Below are positions 20,281 through 30,119 of a stretch of DNA of 36,573 nucleotides, one piece after another. Both the position numbers and the translations under genes were made by a program. Source of the DNA: Desulfurellales bacterium (GTDB lineage Bacteria; Campylobacterota_A; Desulfurellia; Desulfurellales; Hippeaceae); contig JALVTR010000075.1 in NCBI GenBank assembly GCA_027035885.1, positions 1 to 36,573 of the forward strand, written 5' to 3'. Position 1 is the stretch's first letter. Each line of letters begins with the position of its first letter. Below the pieces are notes generated by a model. The model saw only the letters and a list, made by a program, of their open reading frames with translations, made no database searches and was not told the origin of the DNA.

Positions 20281-22067
20281 AAATATCTGCACTTTCTGAA
20301 TTAATGTTTATAATAAAAAACCTAAAACGCTCTCAAACAAGCAAAATGTTGATATATGCTTCTATTGTAGGTGTATTGGCAGGTTTAGGGGCTATAGTGT
20401 TATTTATTCTCCTAGATCTTGCATCTGTAACCTTAATGAACCATGTAGCAGGTTTTCCCCTAAGCCACCCAGCAAACGAAGAACCCCTACTACCGATTCT
20501 TCATAAGCCATTCAACCGCATAGTATTCCTGATTATTATAACTGTTGGCGGATTTATAAGTGGTCTTTTTATGCACCTCTTAGCAGAAGAAACAAAGGGT
20601 GGCGGAACTGGAGAGGTCATAAAAGCCTACCACAACAACAGACCCATAAGGAAACGAGTACCTCTTGTTAAGCTTTTAGTATCCGTTATCTCACTCGGAG
20701 TAGGTGGAGCAGGAGGAAGAGAAGGACCAGCCGCTCAAATGGGTGCTGGATTCGGTTATCAAATAGGAAAACTCTTTCATCTATCCGATAGAGACAAAAG
20801 AATTTTAATGCTCGCAGGGCTTGCAGGTGGTATTGGTGCAATATTTAGAAGCCCTATGGGTGCAGCAATATACTCCGTTGAGGTGTTATATAAAGACATA
20901 GATTTTGAATATGAAGCACTTCTTCCTGCTGCCATATCCTCAATCATAGCATACTCAATTTTATCCGCAAAGTTTGGCTGGGTGCATATGTTTTCAACAC
21001 CAATTATGAAATTCAACAATATCTATGAATTCATCTCCTACACAATTTTAGCCTTTGTATGTTCAGTTAGCGCAATAATCTTTATCAACATTTTTAACCA
21101 AACAAACGACACCTTTTCAAAAATCAAAACACCACTTTACATAAAAACTGCACTCGGCGGGTTTATAGTGGGGTTATTTGCAATGATTATACCCGATGCA
21201 GCTGGCATGGGTTACGGCATAATGCAAGAAACATTTTTAAACAAAACAGCCTTCACAATACTTCTACTTTTGGGTTTCATTAGAATGATAACCACATCCA
21301 TCACACTGGGAAGTGGAAACTCCGTTGGACTTTTTGCACCTACACTGGTTATTGGAACGGCCATCGGTGGTGGAGTGGGAGGATTATTGAAACACATGGC
21401 ACCTTTATTGGTAAATAACCCAGCATCATTTGCCATTGTGGGTATGGCAGGTTTCTTCGCCGCAACAAATAAAACTCCTCTATCTGTTATTATAGTTGTA
21501 GCAGAAATAACAGGTAATTATGAACTAATTGTTCCATCTATGTGGGTGGTATCTATCAGTTTCCTATTAACCACTCGATACAGTATAGAAAAACATCAGG
21601 TTAAAGACAGGGCCCATTCACCGATTCACAAATACGAGTACATCAGGGATGTCCTTGAGGGAATAAAGGTTAAAAATTTGATGAAAAACGATTTTTTAAG
21701 TGTTACAGGAGATACAAACTTGTCAAAAATATTCGACATACTTTCAAATTCAAAACAAACCGATATACCAATAATAGACAATCAAAACAATTTGCAGGGT
21801 ATTGTAACCTTACATGTATTGAAATCAATACTTGGAGAAAATGAACTTGCGGATTTCCTCGTAGCAGATGATGTGTCTAACAAGAATGTCGTTACTGCTA
21901 CAAAGGAAGAAAACTTAAACACGCTTTTACATAAAATTGGCTTTAAAGAGATAAACACAATACCCGTCGTCGACGAAAATGGTAAGGTCATAGGTATAAT
22001 TACAAGAAAGGACATAATTAAAGCATATAACGATGCAACAGAAAAGCTCCATAATAAATCAGCTTAA
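20277..22067 (+). CDS. ClC-family chloride/anion channel or antiporter with CBS domains (second paralog)
   Basis: GGTGEVIKAYHNNR; GVGGAGGREGPAAQMGAGFGY; GSGNSVGLFAPTLVIG; CBS-like C-terminus similar to the 16653-18428 gene. Confidence 0.92.
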   Translation: MKISALSELMFIIKNLKRSQTSKMLIYASIVGVLAGLGAIVLFILLDLASVTLMNHVAGFPLSHPANEEPLLPILHKPFNRIVFLIIITVGGFISGLFMHLLAEETKGGGTGEVIKAYHNNRPIRKRVPLVKLLVSVISLGVGGAGGREGPAAQMGAGFGYQIGKLFHLSDRDKRILMLAGLAGGIGAIFRSPMGAAIYSVEVLYKDIDFEYEALLPAAISSIIAYSILSAKFGWVHMFSTPIMKFNNIYEFISYTILAFVCSVSAIIFINIFNQTNDTFSKIKTPLYIKTALGGFIVGLFAMIIPDAAGMGYGIMQETFLNKTAFTILLLLGFIRMITTSITLGSGNSVGLFAPTLVIGTAIGGGVGGLLKHMAPLLVNNPASFAIVGMAGFFAATNKTPLSVIIVVAEITGNYELIVPSMWVVSISFLLTTRYSIEKHQVKDRAHSPIHKYEYIRDVLEGIKVKNLMKNDFLSVTGDTNLSKIFDILSNSKQTDIPIIDNQNNLQGIVTLHVLKSILGENELADFLVADDVSNKNVVTATKEENLNTLLHKIGFKEINTIPVVDENGKVIGIITRKDIIKAYNDATEKLHNKSA

Positions 22068-24036
22068 CGAATCACAAAAACAGGCCGTTTTAGAGTGCAG
22101 CTGTAACTTGCTCATAATAGCCGGTGCTGGTAGTGGCAAAACAAAGACCCTAACACACAAAATTGCATACATTCTACAGAATAGCTATGCAAAACCCTGG
22201 GAAATTCTTGCTCTAACGTTTACAAACAAAGCTGCCAATGAAATGAAAGAGAGAATTAAAAACTTAATAGGCGATAGAGCTAAAAGCATGTGGATTGGAA
22301 CGTTTCACTCCATAGCTTTAAGAATATTGAGAAACGAGGGCTTTAAACCAACAATATATGACACCAAAGATCAGGAAAACTTAATAAAAGAAATACTAAA
22401 ACGACTCAATGTTGATCAAAAGAAATACACACCAAAGGCAATACTCTCAAAAATATCGCTTCATAAGTTAAACATGAAAAAACCTTCAGACTTGGATGAA
22501 TCTACACCTTATAATATACTGATAAAAAGGGTTTATAAAACCTACGAAGACGAATTAGAAAAAGCAAACACAGTCGACTTTGACAATATAATAATCAAGA
22601 CAATTGAGCTTTTTGAAAATAATGAAGAGATTAGAAAAAAATACTCCGAGCGTTTCAAGTATATATTTATTGACGAATACCAAGATACAAACTATCCGCA
22701 ATACTTATTCGTTAGACTGCTTTACAACGGTAAGAACCACGTGTGTGCAGTGGGGGATGAGGATCAATCAATCTACAGTTTTAGAGGTGCAAAGGTAGAA
22801 AATATAATGAGATTCGACAAAGAGTATGACAACTGCAAAGTAATAAAACTTACAAAAAATTACAGATCCACTCAAGAAATTTTAAATATAGCAAACGTAC
22901 TGATTTCAAAAAACAACTTCAGAAATAAAAAAACATTGCATTCAGATAAAATTGGAGGAAAAATAACTTTAAAAGAACTTCCGACAGATTCTGATGAAGC
23001 AGGATTTGTCGTACAAAGCATTTTAAACTTGCAGGATAAAGGTGAATCGCTAAATAATATGGCTATACTTTACAGAACAAATTACCAATCAAGGATATTT
23101 GAGGAATACTTAATTAGAAGTTCAATTCCCTACTCAATTATAGGCTCGAAAAAATTTTTAGATAGAAAAGAGGTCAAAGACATACTTGCATATTTAAGGC
23201 TTCTCCTAAATCCCAAAGATAACGTATCTTTTTTGAGGGCCATAAGTTCACATCCAATGGGCATAGGCAAGGCACTGGTGGGAAAAATTACAGAACATGC
23301 ACAAAAGAAGGATATATCCCTGTTTGAAGCAGCAGAAGAGCTCATTAAAAATGGAAAACTCACAAAAAAGCAAGAAAATGCCCTTGCAAACTTAATAAAT
23401 ACATTCAAAAGTATAGACACAAATAGCACGGTCGATAAAATTATCGATACGATTATGGAAAAAAGCGGATACAAAAACTACCTTGCAGAAAAATCGGATT
23501 ATGATAGAATATCCAACGTGGAAGAGTTAAAAAATGCTGGCGAATTAAACAACTTGGAATCTTTTTTGGATAGCTTATCGCTTTTGGATTATTCAGATGA
23601 CTTAAATAATAGTGCTGAATTTGTAAAACTCATGACTATTCATGCAGCAAAGGGTTTGGAATTCAATACTGTTTTCGTTGTCGGTTTAGAAGAAGGATTG
23701 TTTCCAAACGGGAGCTTAAAGAGAAAGGAACTGGATATTGAAGAGGAGAGACGCTTATTCTACGTAGCAATAACAAGGGCAAAGACAAACCTATTCATAA
23801 GCCATGCTCAATTCAGAAGAAAAAACAACCAATATATACCATCAAAACCTTCCAGGTTTTTAGACGAGATAAAATCGAAAGAGCAAAAAGAGATAAAACG
23901 TGGCGTTAAAGTTTACCATGTAATCTATGGAAAAGGTACAGTGCTTGGCAAAGAAGATAATTTATTAACAATAAATTTTGAGAATAATGGTATAAAAAAA
24001 GTCCTTACGAAGGACAGAAATTTAACTGTAATTTAA
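22033..24036 (+). CDS. ATP-dependent DNA helicase, UvrD/PcrA/Rep superfamily I
   Basis: LNESQKQAVLECSCNLLIIAGAGSGKTKTL; TFTNKAANEMKERI; IDEYQDTNYPQY; GDEDQSIYSFRGA; TIHAAKGLEFNTVFVVGLEEGLFP; RRLFYVAITRAK. Confidence 0.95.
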   Translation: MQQKSSIINQLNESQKQAVLECSCNLLIIAGAGSGKTKTLTHKIAYILQNSYAKPWEILALTFTNKAANEMKERIKNLIGDRAKSMWIGTFHSIALRILRNEGFKPTIYDTKDQENLIKEILKRLNVDQKKYTPKAILSKISLHKLNMKKPSDLDESTPYNILIKRVYKTYEDELEKANTVDFDNIIIKTIELFENNEEIRKKYSERFKYIFIDEYQDTNYPQYLFVRLLYNGKNHVCAVGDEDQSIYSFRGAKVENIMRFDKEYDNCKVIKLTKNYRSTQEILNIANVLISKNNFRNKKTLHSDKIGGKITLKELPTDSDEAGFVVQSILNLQDKGESLNNMAILYRTNYQSRIFEEYLIRSSIPYSIIGSKKFLDRKEVKDILAYLRLLLNPKDNVSFLRAISSHPMGIGKALVGKITEHAQKKDISLFEAAEELIKNGKLTKKQENALANLINTFKSIDTNSTVDKIIDTIMEKSGYKNYLAEKSDYDRISNVEELKNAGELNNLESFLDSLSLLDYSDDLNNSAEFVKLMTIHAAKGLEFNTVFVVGLEEGLFPNGSLKRKELDIEEERRLFYVAITRAKTNLFISHAQFRRKNNQYIPSKPSRFLDEIKSKEQKEIKRGVKVYHVIYGKGTVLGKEDNLLTINFENNGIKKVLTKDRNLTVI

Positions 24037-24050
24037 ATTTGGAGGTAGAG

Positions 24051-24500
24051 ATGGCCACTTTAGAGGAAAGAGTGAATCAGTTCAACAAGAATTTGGCATT
24101 AATGAATCTAAGGGTTAAAAAACTCAATGCAGAGTTTGATGATGAAAAACTAAATGTGCCACCTGATACACAGAAGGTTTACATAGACAAAAACTCATAC
24201 TATCAAATCTTGCAGGACAACTTAGTTAGAGTATTTCAAAATTATACGTTAAAAATTGCCAACAAAGACAATGAAGATGATGTTTTCGTTAACATAGACG
24301 TAACATTTTTACTCGACTTCCAAACAGGTGGCCAAATAGATGACGAAGTATTTGAAATATTTTCACAATCAACAGTTTTGATTGACAGTTGGCCATACTT
24401 TAGGGAAATCGTGCAAAATACACTTCTTAGGATGGGATTAGCTCCAATCATCATACCACCTATTCAGTTTACACCACCGCCACCACCGCCTAATAAGTAA
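24051..24500 (+). CDS. SecB-like chaperone-fold protein (putative)
   Basis: C-terminal half VFVNIDVTFLLDFQTGG...SWPYFREIVQNTLLRMGLAPIIIPPIQF resembles the SecB ending (PYARE.i..l..r.gfP.l.l.PinF). SD GGAGG precedes the ATG at 24051. Confidence 0.5.
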   Translation: MATLEERVNQFNKNLALMNLRVKKLNAEFDDEKLNVPPDTQKVYIDKNSYYQILQDNLVRVFQNYTLKIANKDNEDDVFVNIDVTFLLDFQTGGQIDDEVFEIFSQSTVLIDSWPYFREIVQNTLLRMGLAPIIIPPIQFTPPPPPPNK

Positions 24501-25069
24501 TGATTGAGTTTGTTATAGACGGTAGCGGATCGTTTATAGATTTGAGTTTATTTAAAAATGGAGATTTAATAGACACGATGTTTTTTAAAACTTTAAAAAC
24601 CCACTCTCAGTTTTTGGTTGATACTGTTGATTTTATCTTAAAAGCCACAGAGATAAAGCTCGATAATATAAACAGGTTGTACTGTGTAGCCGGCCCTGGT
24701 AGGCATACATCCATAAGGGTGGTAATATCTACACTCAAAGGGCTATTCTTTAAAAGGAAAGATATAGAAACTTTTAGGGTAAATGCACTAGATTTGCTTG
24801 CGGCATCAATTGAAGAGTGTGGCAAGTTCAGATGCCAAGGTGAATTTTTTTCAAAAAATGCATATTACATGGACTACGAAAAACAGAGCAATGGAAAGAT
24901 AATAAGAATTAGTGAAATTAGAAAGGGAACTGAAGAAGAGATAGAAAAAACAAACCTAAAAATCTTTAAAACCACAGAAGAAAAATTCAATCCAAGAACG
25001 GTGAATATACACAAAATCAAAAACTTTTGTGAGAGGGTTAATCTATTTGACTTAAATCCCATTTATTGA
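24500..25069 (+). CDS. TsaB/YeaZ-like protein (t6A biosynthesis, divergent)
   Basis: FVIDGSGSFIDLSLFKNGDLI...HSQFLVDTVDFILKATEIKLDNINRLYCVAGPGRHTSIRVVISTLKGL follows the TsaB layout (GPGSFTGLR-like loop degenerate). Confidence 0.65.
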   Translation: MIEFVIDGSGSFIDLSLFKNGDLIDTMFFKTLKTHSQFLVDTVDFILKATEIKLDNINRLYCVAGPGRHTSIRVVISTLKGLFFKRKDIETFRVNALDLLAASIEECGKFRCQGEFFSKNAYYMDYEKQSNGKIIRISEIRKGTEEEIEKTNLKIFKTTEEKFNPRTVNIHKIKNFCERVNLFDLNPIY

Positions 25070-25077
25070 GGTAAAAC

Positions 25078-26277
25078 ATGGCTTTGGTTTATCCATTTAA
25101 AGGCGTCCTCTACAATGAAAGTTTAAGAACAGAAAACACAATGGCACCACCTTACGATGTTATCAATGAAAATGAAAGAAAGAAACTACAAAACAAAAGC
25201 AAATTAAACATAGTAAACCTGACGCTTCCAGACACTTACGATAAAGCAAGAGAGTTACTGAGTAGCTGGTTCGGAAAACAAATATTAAAATTGGACGATG
25301 AGTGTTCATTCTATACGTACACGGCGGACTATGAATTTGGCAACAATAAAAGAATTTTAAAGGGTTTTATCGCTGCTTTAAAAGTAGAAGCATTTGGTGG
25401 TCATATAAAGCCACACGAAAAAACCCTTAAAGGACCAAAGATTGACAGATTCAACTTGATAGCAAAAACGAACGCTATGTTCTGCCCAATAATGGGTCTC
25501 TATACAAAAAGCAAGGATGTAGGGGATATTATCAATAGTTCTTTAAACAGCCGACCTATATTCTCTGCGACATTTGAGAACATCGAGCATAAGTTATTCA
25601 AAATAACGGACAAAAAGGATATAGAGACAATCCACAGCTGTTTTAAAGACAAAGACATAATCATCGCAGATGGACACCACAGATACGAAACAGCCCTAAT
25701 GATAAAGGAATATTACAACAAACAGGGTATAAAAGAGGGTGGATTTGATTACATCTTGATTTTATTGATTGATGCAGGGAGTGGGGGCTTGAGCCTTTCT
25801 GCGATACACAGAGTCGTGGCAAACTTAAAGGATTTTGATTGGTTTTTAAAGGAATTAAGAAGATACTTTTATGTAAATGAGAGCACAACAAATGATTATG
25901 ATTTTATCATGTACTACAGCAAAAGGTTCTTCTATCTAAAATTAAAGGATAAAAAGCCAAAAGACACAATTGAACGACTAAACTCAAATATATTTGAAAA
26001 TTATATATATAAGAAAATTCTCAGATTAAGTGACGACGATATAAAAAATCAGAAAACAGCAGGATATGCCCATTCGGAAAGGGAAGTTATCGACATGGTC
26101 GATAGAGGTGAAGCCTCACTGGGGTTTATTTTAAAGCCTATGAGCTATGACGAACTTGCAAAGGTTACAGAGGAAGGATTAACAGTTCCTCAAAAATCAA
26201 CATTTTTTTACCCAAAGATACCATCTGGACTTGTAGGCTACCATTTTAAAAGTATTGAGGATTGCAAAGATGTTTGA
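25078..26277 (+). CDS. DUF1015 family protein
   Basis: PFKGVLYNESL...MAPPYDVINENERKKLQ; HEKTLKGPKIDR; IIADGHHRYETALMIKEYY; QKSTFFYPKIPSGLV. Confidence 0.9.
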   Translation: MALVYPFKGVLYNESLRTENTMAPPYDVINENERKKLQNKSKLNIVNLTLPDTYDKARELLSSWFGKQILKLDDECSFYTYTADYEFGNNKRILKGFIAALKVEAFGGHIKPHEKTLKGPKIDRFNLIAKTNAMFCPIMGLYTKSKDVGDIINSSLNSRPIFSATFENIEHKLFKITDKKDIETIHSCFKDKDIIIADGHHRYETALMIKEYYNKQGIKEGGFDYILILLIDAGSGGLSLSAIHRVVANLKDFDWFLKELRRYFYVNESTTNDYDFIMYYSKRFFYLKLKDKKPKDTIERLNSNIFENYIYKKILRLSDDDIKNQKTAGYAHSEREVIDMVDRGEASLGFILKPMSYDELAKVTEEGLTVPQKSTFFYPKIPSGLVGYHFKSIEDCKDV

Positions 26278-26647
26278 AATAAGCGTTACAATTGACTTTG
26301 CAGCAGCTCACAGACTAAACAACTACAAAGGTGCTTGTGAAAACTTACACGGCCATAATTTCATAGTTGAAGCAAGCGTAATCTGTGATAAGGTGAATGA
26401 AGCATACATAGCTATAGATTTTAAAGAATTAAAATCTATCGTAAAACCTATAATAGACAAGCTTGACCACACATACTTAAACGACCATGAGTACTTCAAA
26501 AAAACCAACCCAACATCGGAGATGATTGCAAAATACATATACGAGAAGATGAAAGAAGTGTTAAAGAATAAAAACTGTAAACCCAGCAAGGTAAGCGTTT
26601 ACGAATCTAAAAACTCAAAAGCAACTTATTTTGAACCTATTGAATAA
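26270..26647 (+). CDS. queD: 6-carboxy-5,6,7,8-tetrahydropterin synthase (6-pyruvoyl tetrahydropterin synthase family)
   Basis: FAAAHRLNNYKGACENLHGHNFIVEA; DFKELKSIVKPIIDKLDHTYLND; PTSEMIAKYIYE; VSVYESKNSKATYFE. Confidence 0.93.
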   Translation: MFEISVTIDFAAAHRLNNYKGACENLHGHNFIVEASVICDKVNEAYIAIDFKELKSIVKPIIDKLDHTYLNDHEYFKKTNPTSEMIAKYIYEKMKEVLKNKNCKPSKVSVYESKNSKATYFEPIE

Positions 26648-27521
26648 AATAAAGCCCCAACGTATATTCAAACGTAGCATAGATATTTAAAACATCCAAG
26701 TTAAACCTCTTAGGGAGTGGCGGAAAAGGAGAAGCATCTCTAACTGCTTGAAGTGCAGCTTTATCCAATAAAGAATACCCACTCGATCTAATTAATTTTA
26801 ATCTAACTAAATTTCCATTTTTGTCTATACTAAATAATATTAAAAGCTGTCCTTGCTGGTCAGTTTGTATTGCTTCTTGTGGATATACCCATACATTCTG
26901 AATCTTGTTTTTAATATGCTCCATATAAGAGGCGTACTTAATAGATTGTGTGCCTATACTAATCGTTGCTTCCCTTTTCACGTTTTTATATTCGTACTGT
27001 TTTGATTTACCGGCCAAAAAGCCCCTTTTTAAATTGTAAGACTTAAAAAGTCCTCCTTTAATCTTAACAACCTCTTCCTTTTTTTGTCTTTTAATCTTTT
27101 TTAGAGACTTCCTACCTACACCAGCAAGCTTTGATTTTACCTGTTTGGGCTTTTGCTTGACCTTTTCTTTTTTAACTTTCTTTTCTTTAATTTTAGGTTT
27201 TTGAACCTTGACTACTCTTACCGCACCTTTTTTCTCAAATCCAAACGGCAGCTTTTCAATCTTTGAATAAATTTTAGATTTACCCTCTTTAGAAATGTTT
27301 GATGCCACCTTATGTCTTTCCTCAATCTGCTTTTTTAGTTCATGTTTTGGCTTTGGAAGGGTCACAATATCAACAATCTCCTGTTTAGGTAAAGGAGGGA
27401 GTTTTTCTAAATGTTCTTCTTTCCTCTTTAAAAAATAAAAAAGCACAGTTGCAATGAGCAAATGTAGAACAAAGGAAAGCAAGACTGACAAAATGAGTAT
27501 CTCTTTCCTTTTAAATCTCAT
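26637..27521 (-). CDS. tonB: Energy transducer TonB
   Basis: N-terminal TM, K/P-rich linker, C-terminal YMEHIKNKIQNVWVYPQEAIQTDQQGQLLILFSIDKNGNLVRLKLIRSSGYSLLDKAALQAVRDASPFPPLP. Confidence 0.88.
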   Translation of the reverse strand: MRFKRKEILILSVLLSFVLHLLIATVLFYFLKRKEEHLEKLPPLPKQEIVDIVTLPKPKHELKKQIEERHKVASNISKEGKSKIYSKIEKLPFGFEKKGAVRVVKVQKPKIKEKKVKKEKVKQKPKQVKSKLAGVGRKSLKKIKRQKKEEVVKIKGGLFKSYNLKRGFLAGKSKQYEYKNVKREATISIGTQSIKYASYMEHIKNKIQNVWVYPQEAIQTDQQGQLLILFSIDKNGNLVRLKLIRSSGYSLLDKAALQAVRDASPFPPLPKRFNLDVLNIYATFEYTLGLYFIQ

Positions 27522-27565
27522 ATCGAAAAATATACCTTCAAGATCTAAATATTACAAGTGAGGAG

Positions 27566-28504
27566 TTATTTTTCCTCAAGTGCCTTAATCAAATCAACAA
27601 TAAACACGTTAAAGGGCACACCTAACCCAAGATCCTTTGCAAGATTAACAACAATACCATTTAAAGAATCTATTTCAGTCTTATTTCCCATTCGTATGTC
27701 TTGCAACATAGAAGATCTATGCTTAGCAGTTGTAGGAACAAGCGTTGAGTAAAATACCTCTCTATAATCATCAACGTTATTCCAGAACGTGCTAAAACCA
27801 CACGCCCCCATTACCTTGAACACTTCTTCCAAAATCCTATTCATAATTTCCCGAGTATATTGTATCTCAGCCAGCTTTCCATACTCCACATCCAAGATAG
27901 CTCCCAAAGGATTCAAAGCGCAGTTGTAAAGCATTTTCGCCCACAAATGTTTATCCACATCATAAGACACTTTCGCGTCAAACCCTCCGGCGACAAACAC
28001 ATCTACCAAGTTTGATATTTTATCAGATAATTCTTTGACAAAGATATTGCCTATCATCAGGCTATCTGCATGAACCGTTATTTCCACCTCGTTCCTTTTG
28101 TGTCTGTAGAAACCCGTTATAATTCTGCTTGCAAAAACCCTCTCTTTACCAAAACACTCTACAAATTTTTCAGCATTCCCCCACCCGTTCTGTATAACGA
28201 CCAGCTTAGAATCACATACACTATCCTTAATGCTGCACAGCTCTTTTGCAATTTCATCATTAGCTTTAGTTTTCGTAGTAATAAGAATATAGTCGAAGTC
28301 ACTTGTGCTATTAAAATCCTCCAAAATACCGTACTGATAAGCTTCAAAAGAGTAATCACCAAATATACCAAAAACCCTAAAACCACTTCTAAGGTGCTTT
28401 GCTGTTTCACTTTTGCAAAGAAAACTCACTTCAACGCCAGCATTTATCAAAAAAGCACCAAGACCTAAACCAACTCCACCTGAACCAACGATTAAAACCC
28501 TCAT
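27566..28504 (-). CDS. panE: 2-dehydropantoate 2-reductase (ketopantoate reductase, PanE/ApbA)
   Basis: MRVLIVGSGGVGLGLGAFL; VIQNGWGNAEKF; KHLWAKMLYNCALNPLGAILDVEYG; HRSSMLQDIRMGNKTEIDSLNGIVV. Confidence 0.93.
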   Translation of the reverse strand: MRVLIVGSGGVGLGLGAFLINAGVEVSFLCKSETAKHLRSGFRVFGIFGDYSFEAYQYGILEDFNSTSDFDYILITTKTKANDEIAKELCSIKDSVCDSKLVVIQNGWGNAEKFVECFGKERVFASRIITGFYRHKRNEVEITVHADSLMIGNIFVKELSDKISNLVDVFVAGGFDAKVSYDVDKHLWAKMLYNCALNPLGAILDVEYGKLAEIQYTREIMNRILEEVFKVMGACGFSTFWNNVDDYREVFYSTLVPTTAKHRSSMLQDIRMGNKTEIDSLNGIVVNLAKDLGLGVPFNVFIVDLIKALEEK

Positions 28505-28791
28505 ATCTCAACATCCAACAACGGTATATAAAAATTCGCACCAAGACAATCGGTATCGCTCAAAGACCCAGCCGCAGAATCTCTTAAAAAGGAAACCTTC
28601 AACGTATTTATAGCGTTACACTTAAAATAATACACCCTGTCATTTTCAAATAATTTACAGAAAAAGTCCTTATTCAACTTAACTTTGGCCCTTTCATAAA
28701 ACTCCTTATTTTTGAAAATAATATCTATTGTTATATGCCAAACACCGGCGTTTTTGCTCCTTAAGACCTTAGCAGCTTCCTTTAGTTTCAA
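28501..28791 (-). CDS. DUF4387 family protein
   Basis: LRSKNAGVWHITIDIIFKNKEFYERAK; 4-nt overlaps with both the AtuA-like and panE genes; DUF4387 is commonly encoded next to AtuA-family genes. Confidence 0.75.
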   Translation of the reverse strand: MKLKEAAKVLRSKNAGVWHITIDIIFKNKEFYERAKVKLNKDFFCKLFENDRVYYFKCNAINTLKVSFLRDSAAGSLSDTDCLGANFYIPLLDVEI

Positions 28792-30119
28792 AACTCTATC
28801 TCCTCTAACCTAAAATAGTTATTCAAATTTTCTTCGACAATATGATACATGCTAAACTCGTAAACTTCGCCCACATCTATTTCAGCAGGTGAATAAGGAA
28901 AGGCCACATTTGCACCTGTTGCAATGCGGCCCCTATAATCGTAATGCTGTAAAGTTGATTTGACAACAGAACAAACCTTGTGGGCAAACGCCCGTTCATC
29001 TGCCACAACATCAACAATTAAGCCAATCTCATGGAGATTACTGTCAAACTCCATACTCCCCAAAACACCATTCTTTCCGTACTGTCTAAAGTTCAATACA
29101 AAACCTTTTCCAAATCTATTTTCAGCCTGCTGTCTCACATCATTCAGAATATCATCCAAAACGGTTATCATATACGGATTTCTTACGCCCATTATAGCTA
29201 TAGTCCTAAAGCCAGAATGTTTAGCTCCTTCTATCTTAAAAGTGGGTTTTCGCCTCTCTTTCCATTTAGCTCCATAGACCTTTACCGTTCTTTCATCGAA
29301 CTGCTCATACCTTGCATCTTCTAAAAAGAGCGTGCCATCAGGCTCTTTTATAACAAAGGGATTTGCGTTTTCATAAAGTGTATGTGCCATTGCCGAATCC
29401 GCAGTACATTTACGAAATTCATTGGGGGGCTTTAAGTAGAACGCATCATAATCTATCCAACCTAGCAAAGCATCTGATGGGCTAGCTGGTTTTGCGCACA
29501 GCGCACCACATTCAATAATCTTAGCCATATGCCAAACCAAAGCTGGATCACAGCCTTTAAGCAAAGGATATGCAGCATAAATCGATGCATCTGTCGCCCT
29601 TCCACCAACAACAAGATCTGCTCCTTTTTCCAAAGCCTCTATAAATCTTTCCACACCAATTTGGGCAACAATATGAGTGGAGTTGTTGATTTCTTTTTCC
29701 GTTAAAGTTGGATTCCCCTCATAGTTTTTTATTTTTCCTCTTCTTAAAAGATTTAACACAGTGTCTCTGTCAAGTTCTGAGTGAATTATCGCCACCTTGA
29801 AGTGCAAACCGTTATCCTTCGCTATATCTTCAACGATTTCCATAAATTTTGACAGGTGTTCATCACTTCCAGCATAGCCAGCAGAGCCAATAATAAACGG
29901 TATATTTTTAGCAATTGCTGAAATTAACGGAAACTCCAAATCCGAGCGCGTTGCATCGTAATTGGCCTTCATGTTACCAGAACCCAAAAAGTAAGGCCCT
30001 GAGTCAATGGAACCAGCATCCACACCTATAAAATCAACACCTTCATTCATAGCCTTTATGAAAGAATCCCTGTTATAACCGTATCCCAGCTGACCCATTA
30101 AAGACAGTGCTTTTAGCAT
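28788..30119 (-). CDS. AtuA-like / DUF1446 (acyclic terpene utilization) family protein
   Basis: GYGYNRDSFIKAMNEGVDFIGVDAGSIDSGPYFLGSG; GSAGYAGSDEHL; VAQIGVERFIEALEKGADLVVGGRATDASIYAAYPLLKG. Confidence 0.85.
   Translation of the reverse strand: MLKALSLMGQLGYGYNRDSFIKAMNEGVDFIGVDAGSIDSGPYFLGSGNMKANYDATRSDLEFPLISAIAKNIPFIIGSAGYAGSDEHLSKFMEIVEDIAKDNGLHFKVAIIHSELDRDTVLNLLRRGKIKNYEGNPTLTEKEINNSTHIVAQIGVERFIEALEKGADLVVGGRATDASIYAAYPLLKGCDPALVWHMAKIIECGALCAKPASPSDALLGWIDYDAFYLKPPNEFRKCTADSAMAHTLYENANPFVIKEPDGTLFLEDARYEQFDERTVKVYGAKWKERRKPTFKIEGAKHSGFRTIAIMGVRNPYMITVLDDILNDVRQQAENRFGKGFVLNFRQYGKNGVLGSMEFDSNLHEIGLIVDVVADERAFAHKVCSVVKSTLQHYDYRGRIATGANVAFPYSPAEIDVGEVYEFSMYHIVEENLNNYFRLEEIEF

Noticed and set aside
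28070-28468. 132-aa plus-strand ORF opposite panE
   Set aside because: Shadow of the well-supported panE reading frame; no recognisable domain.
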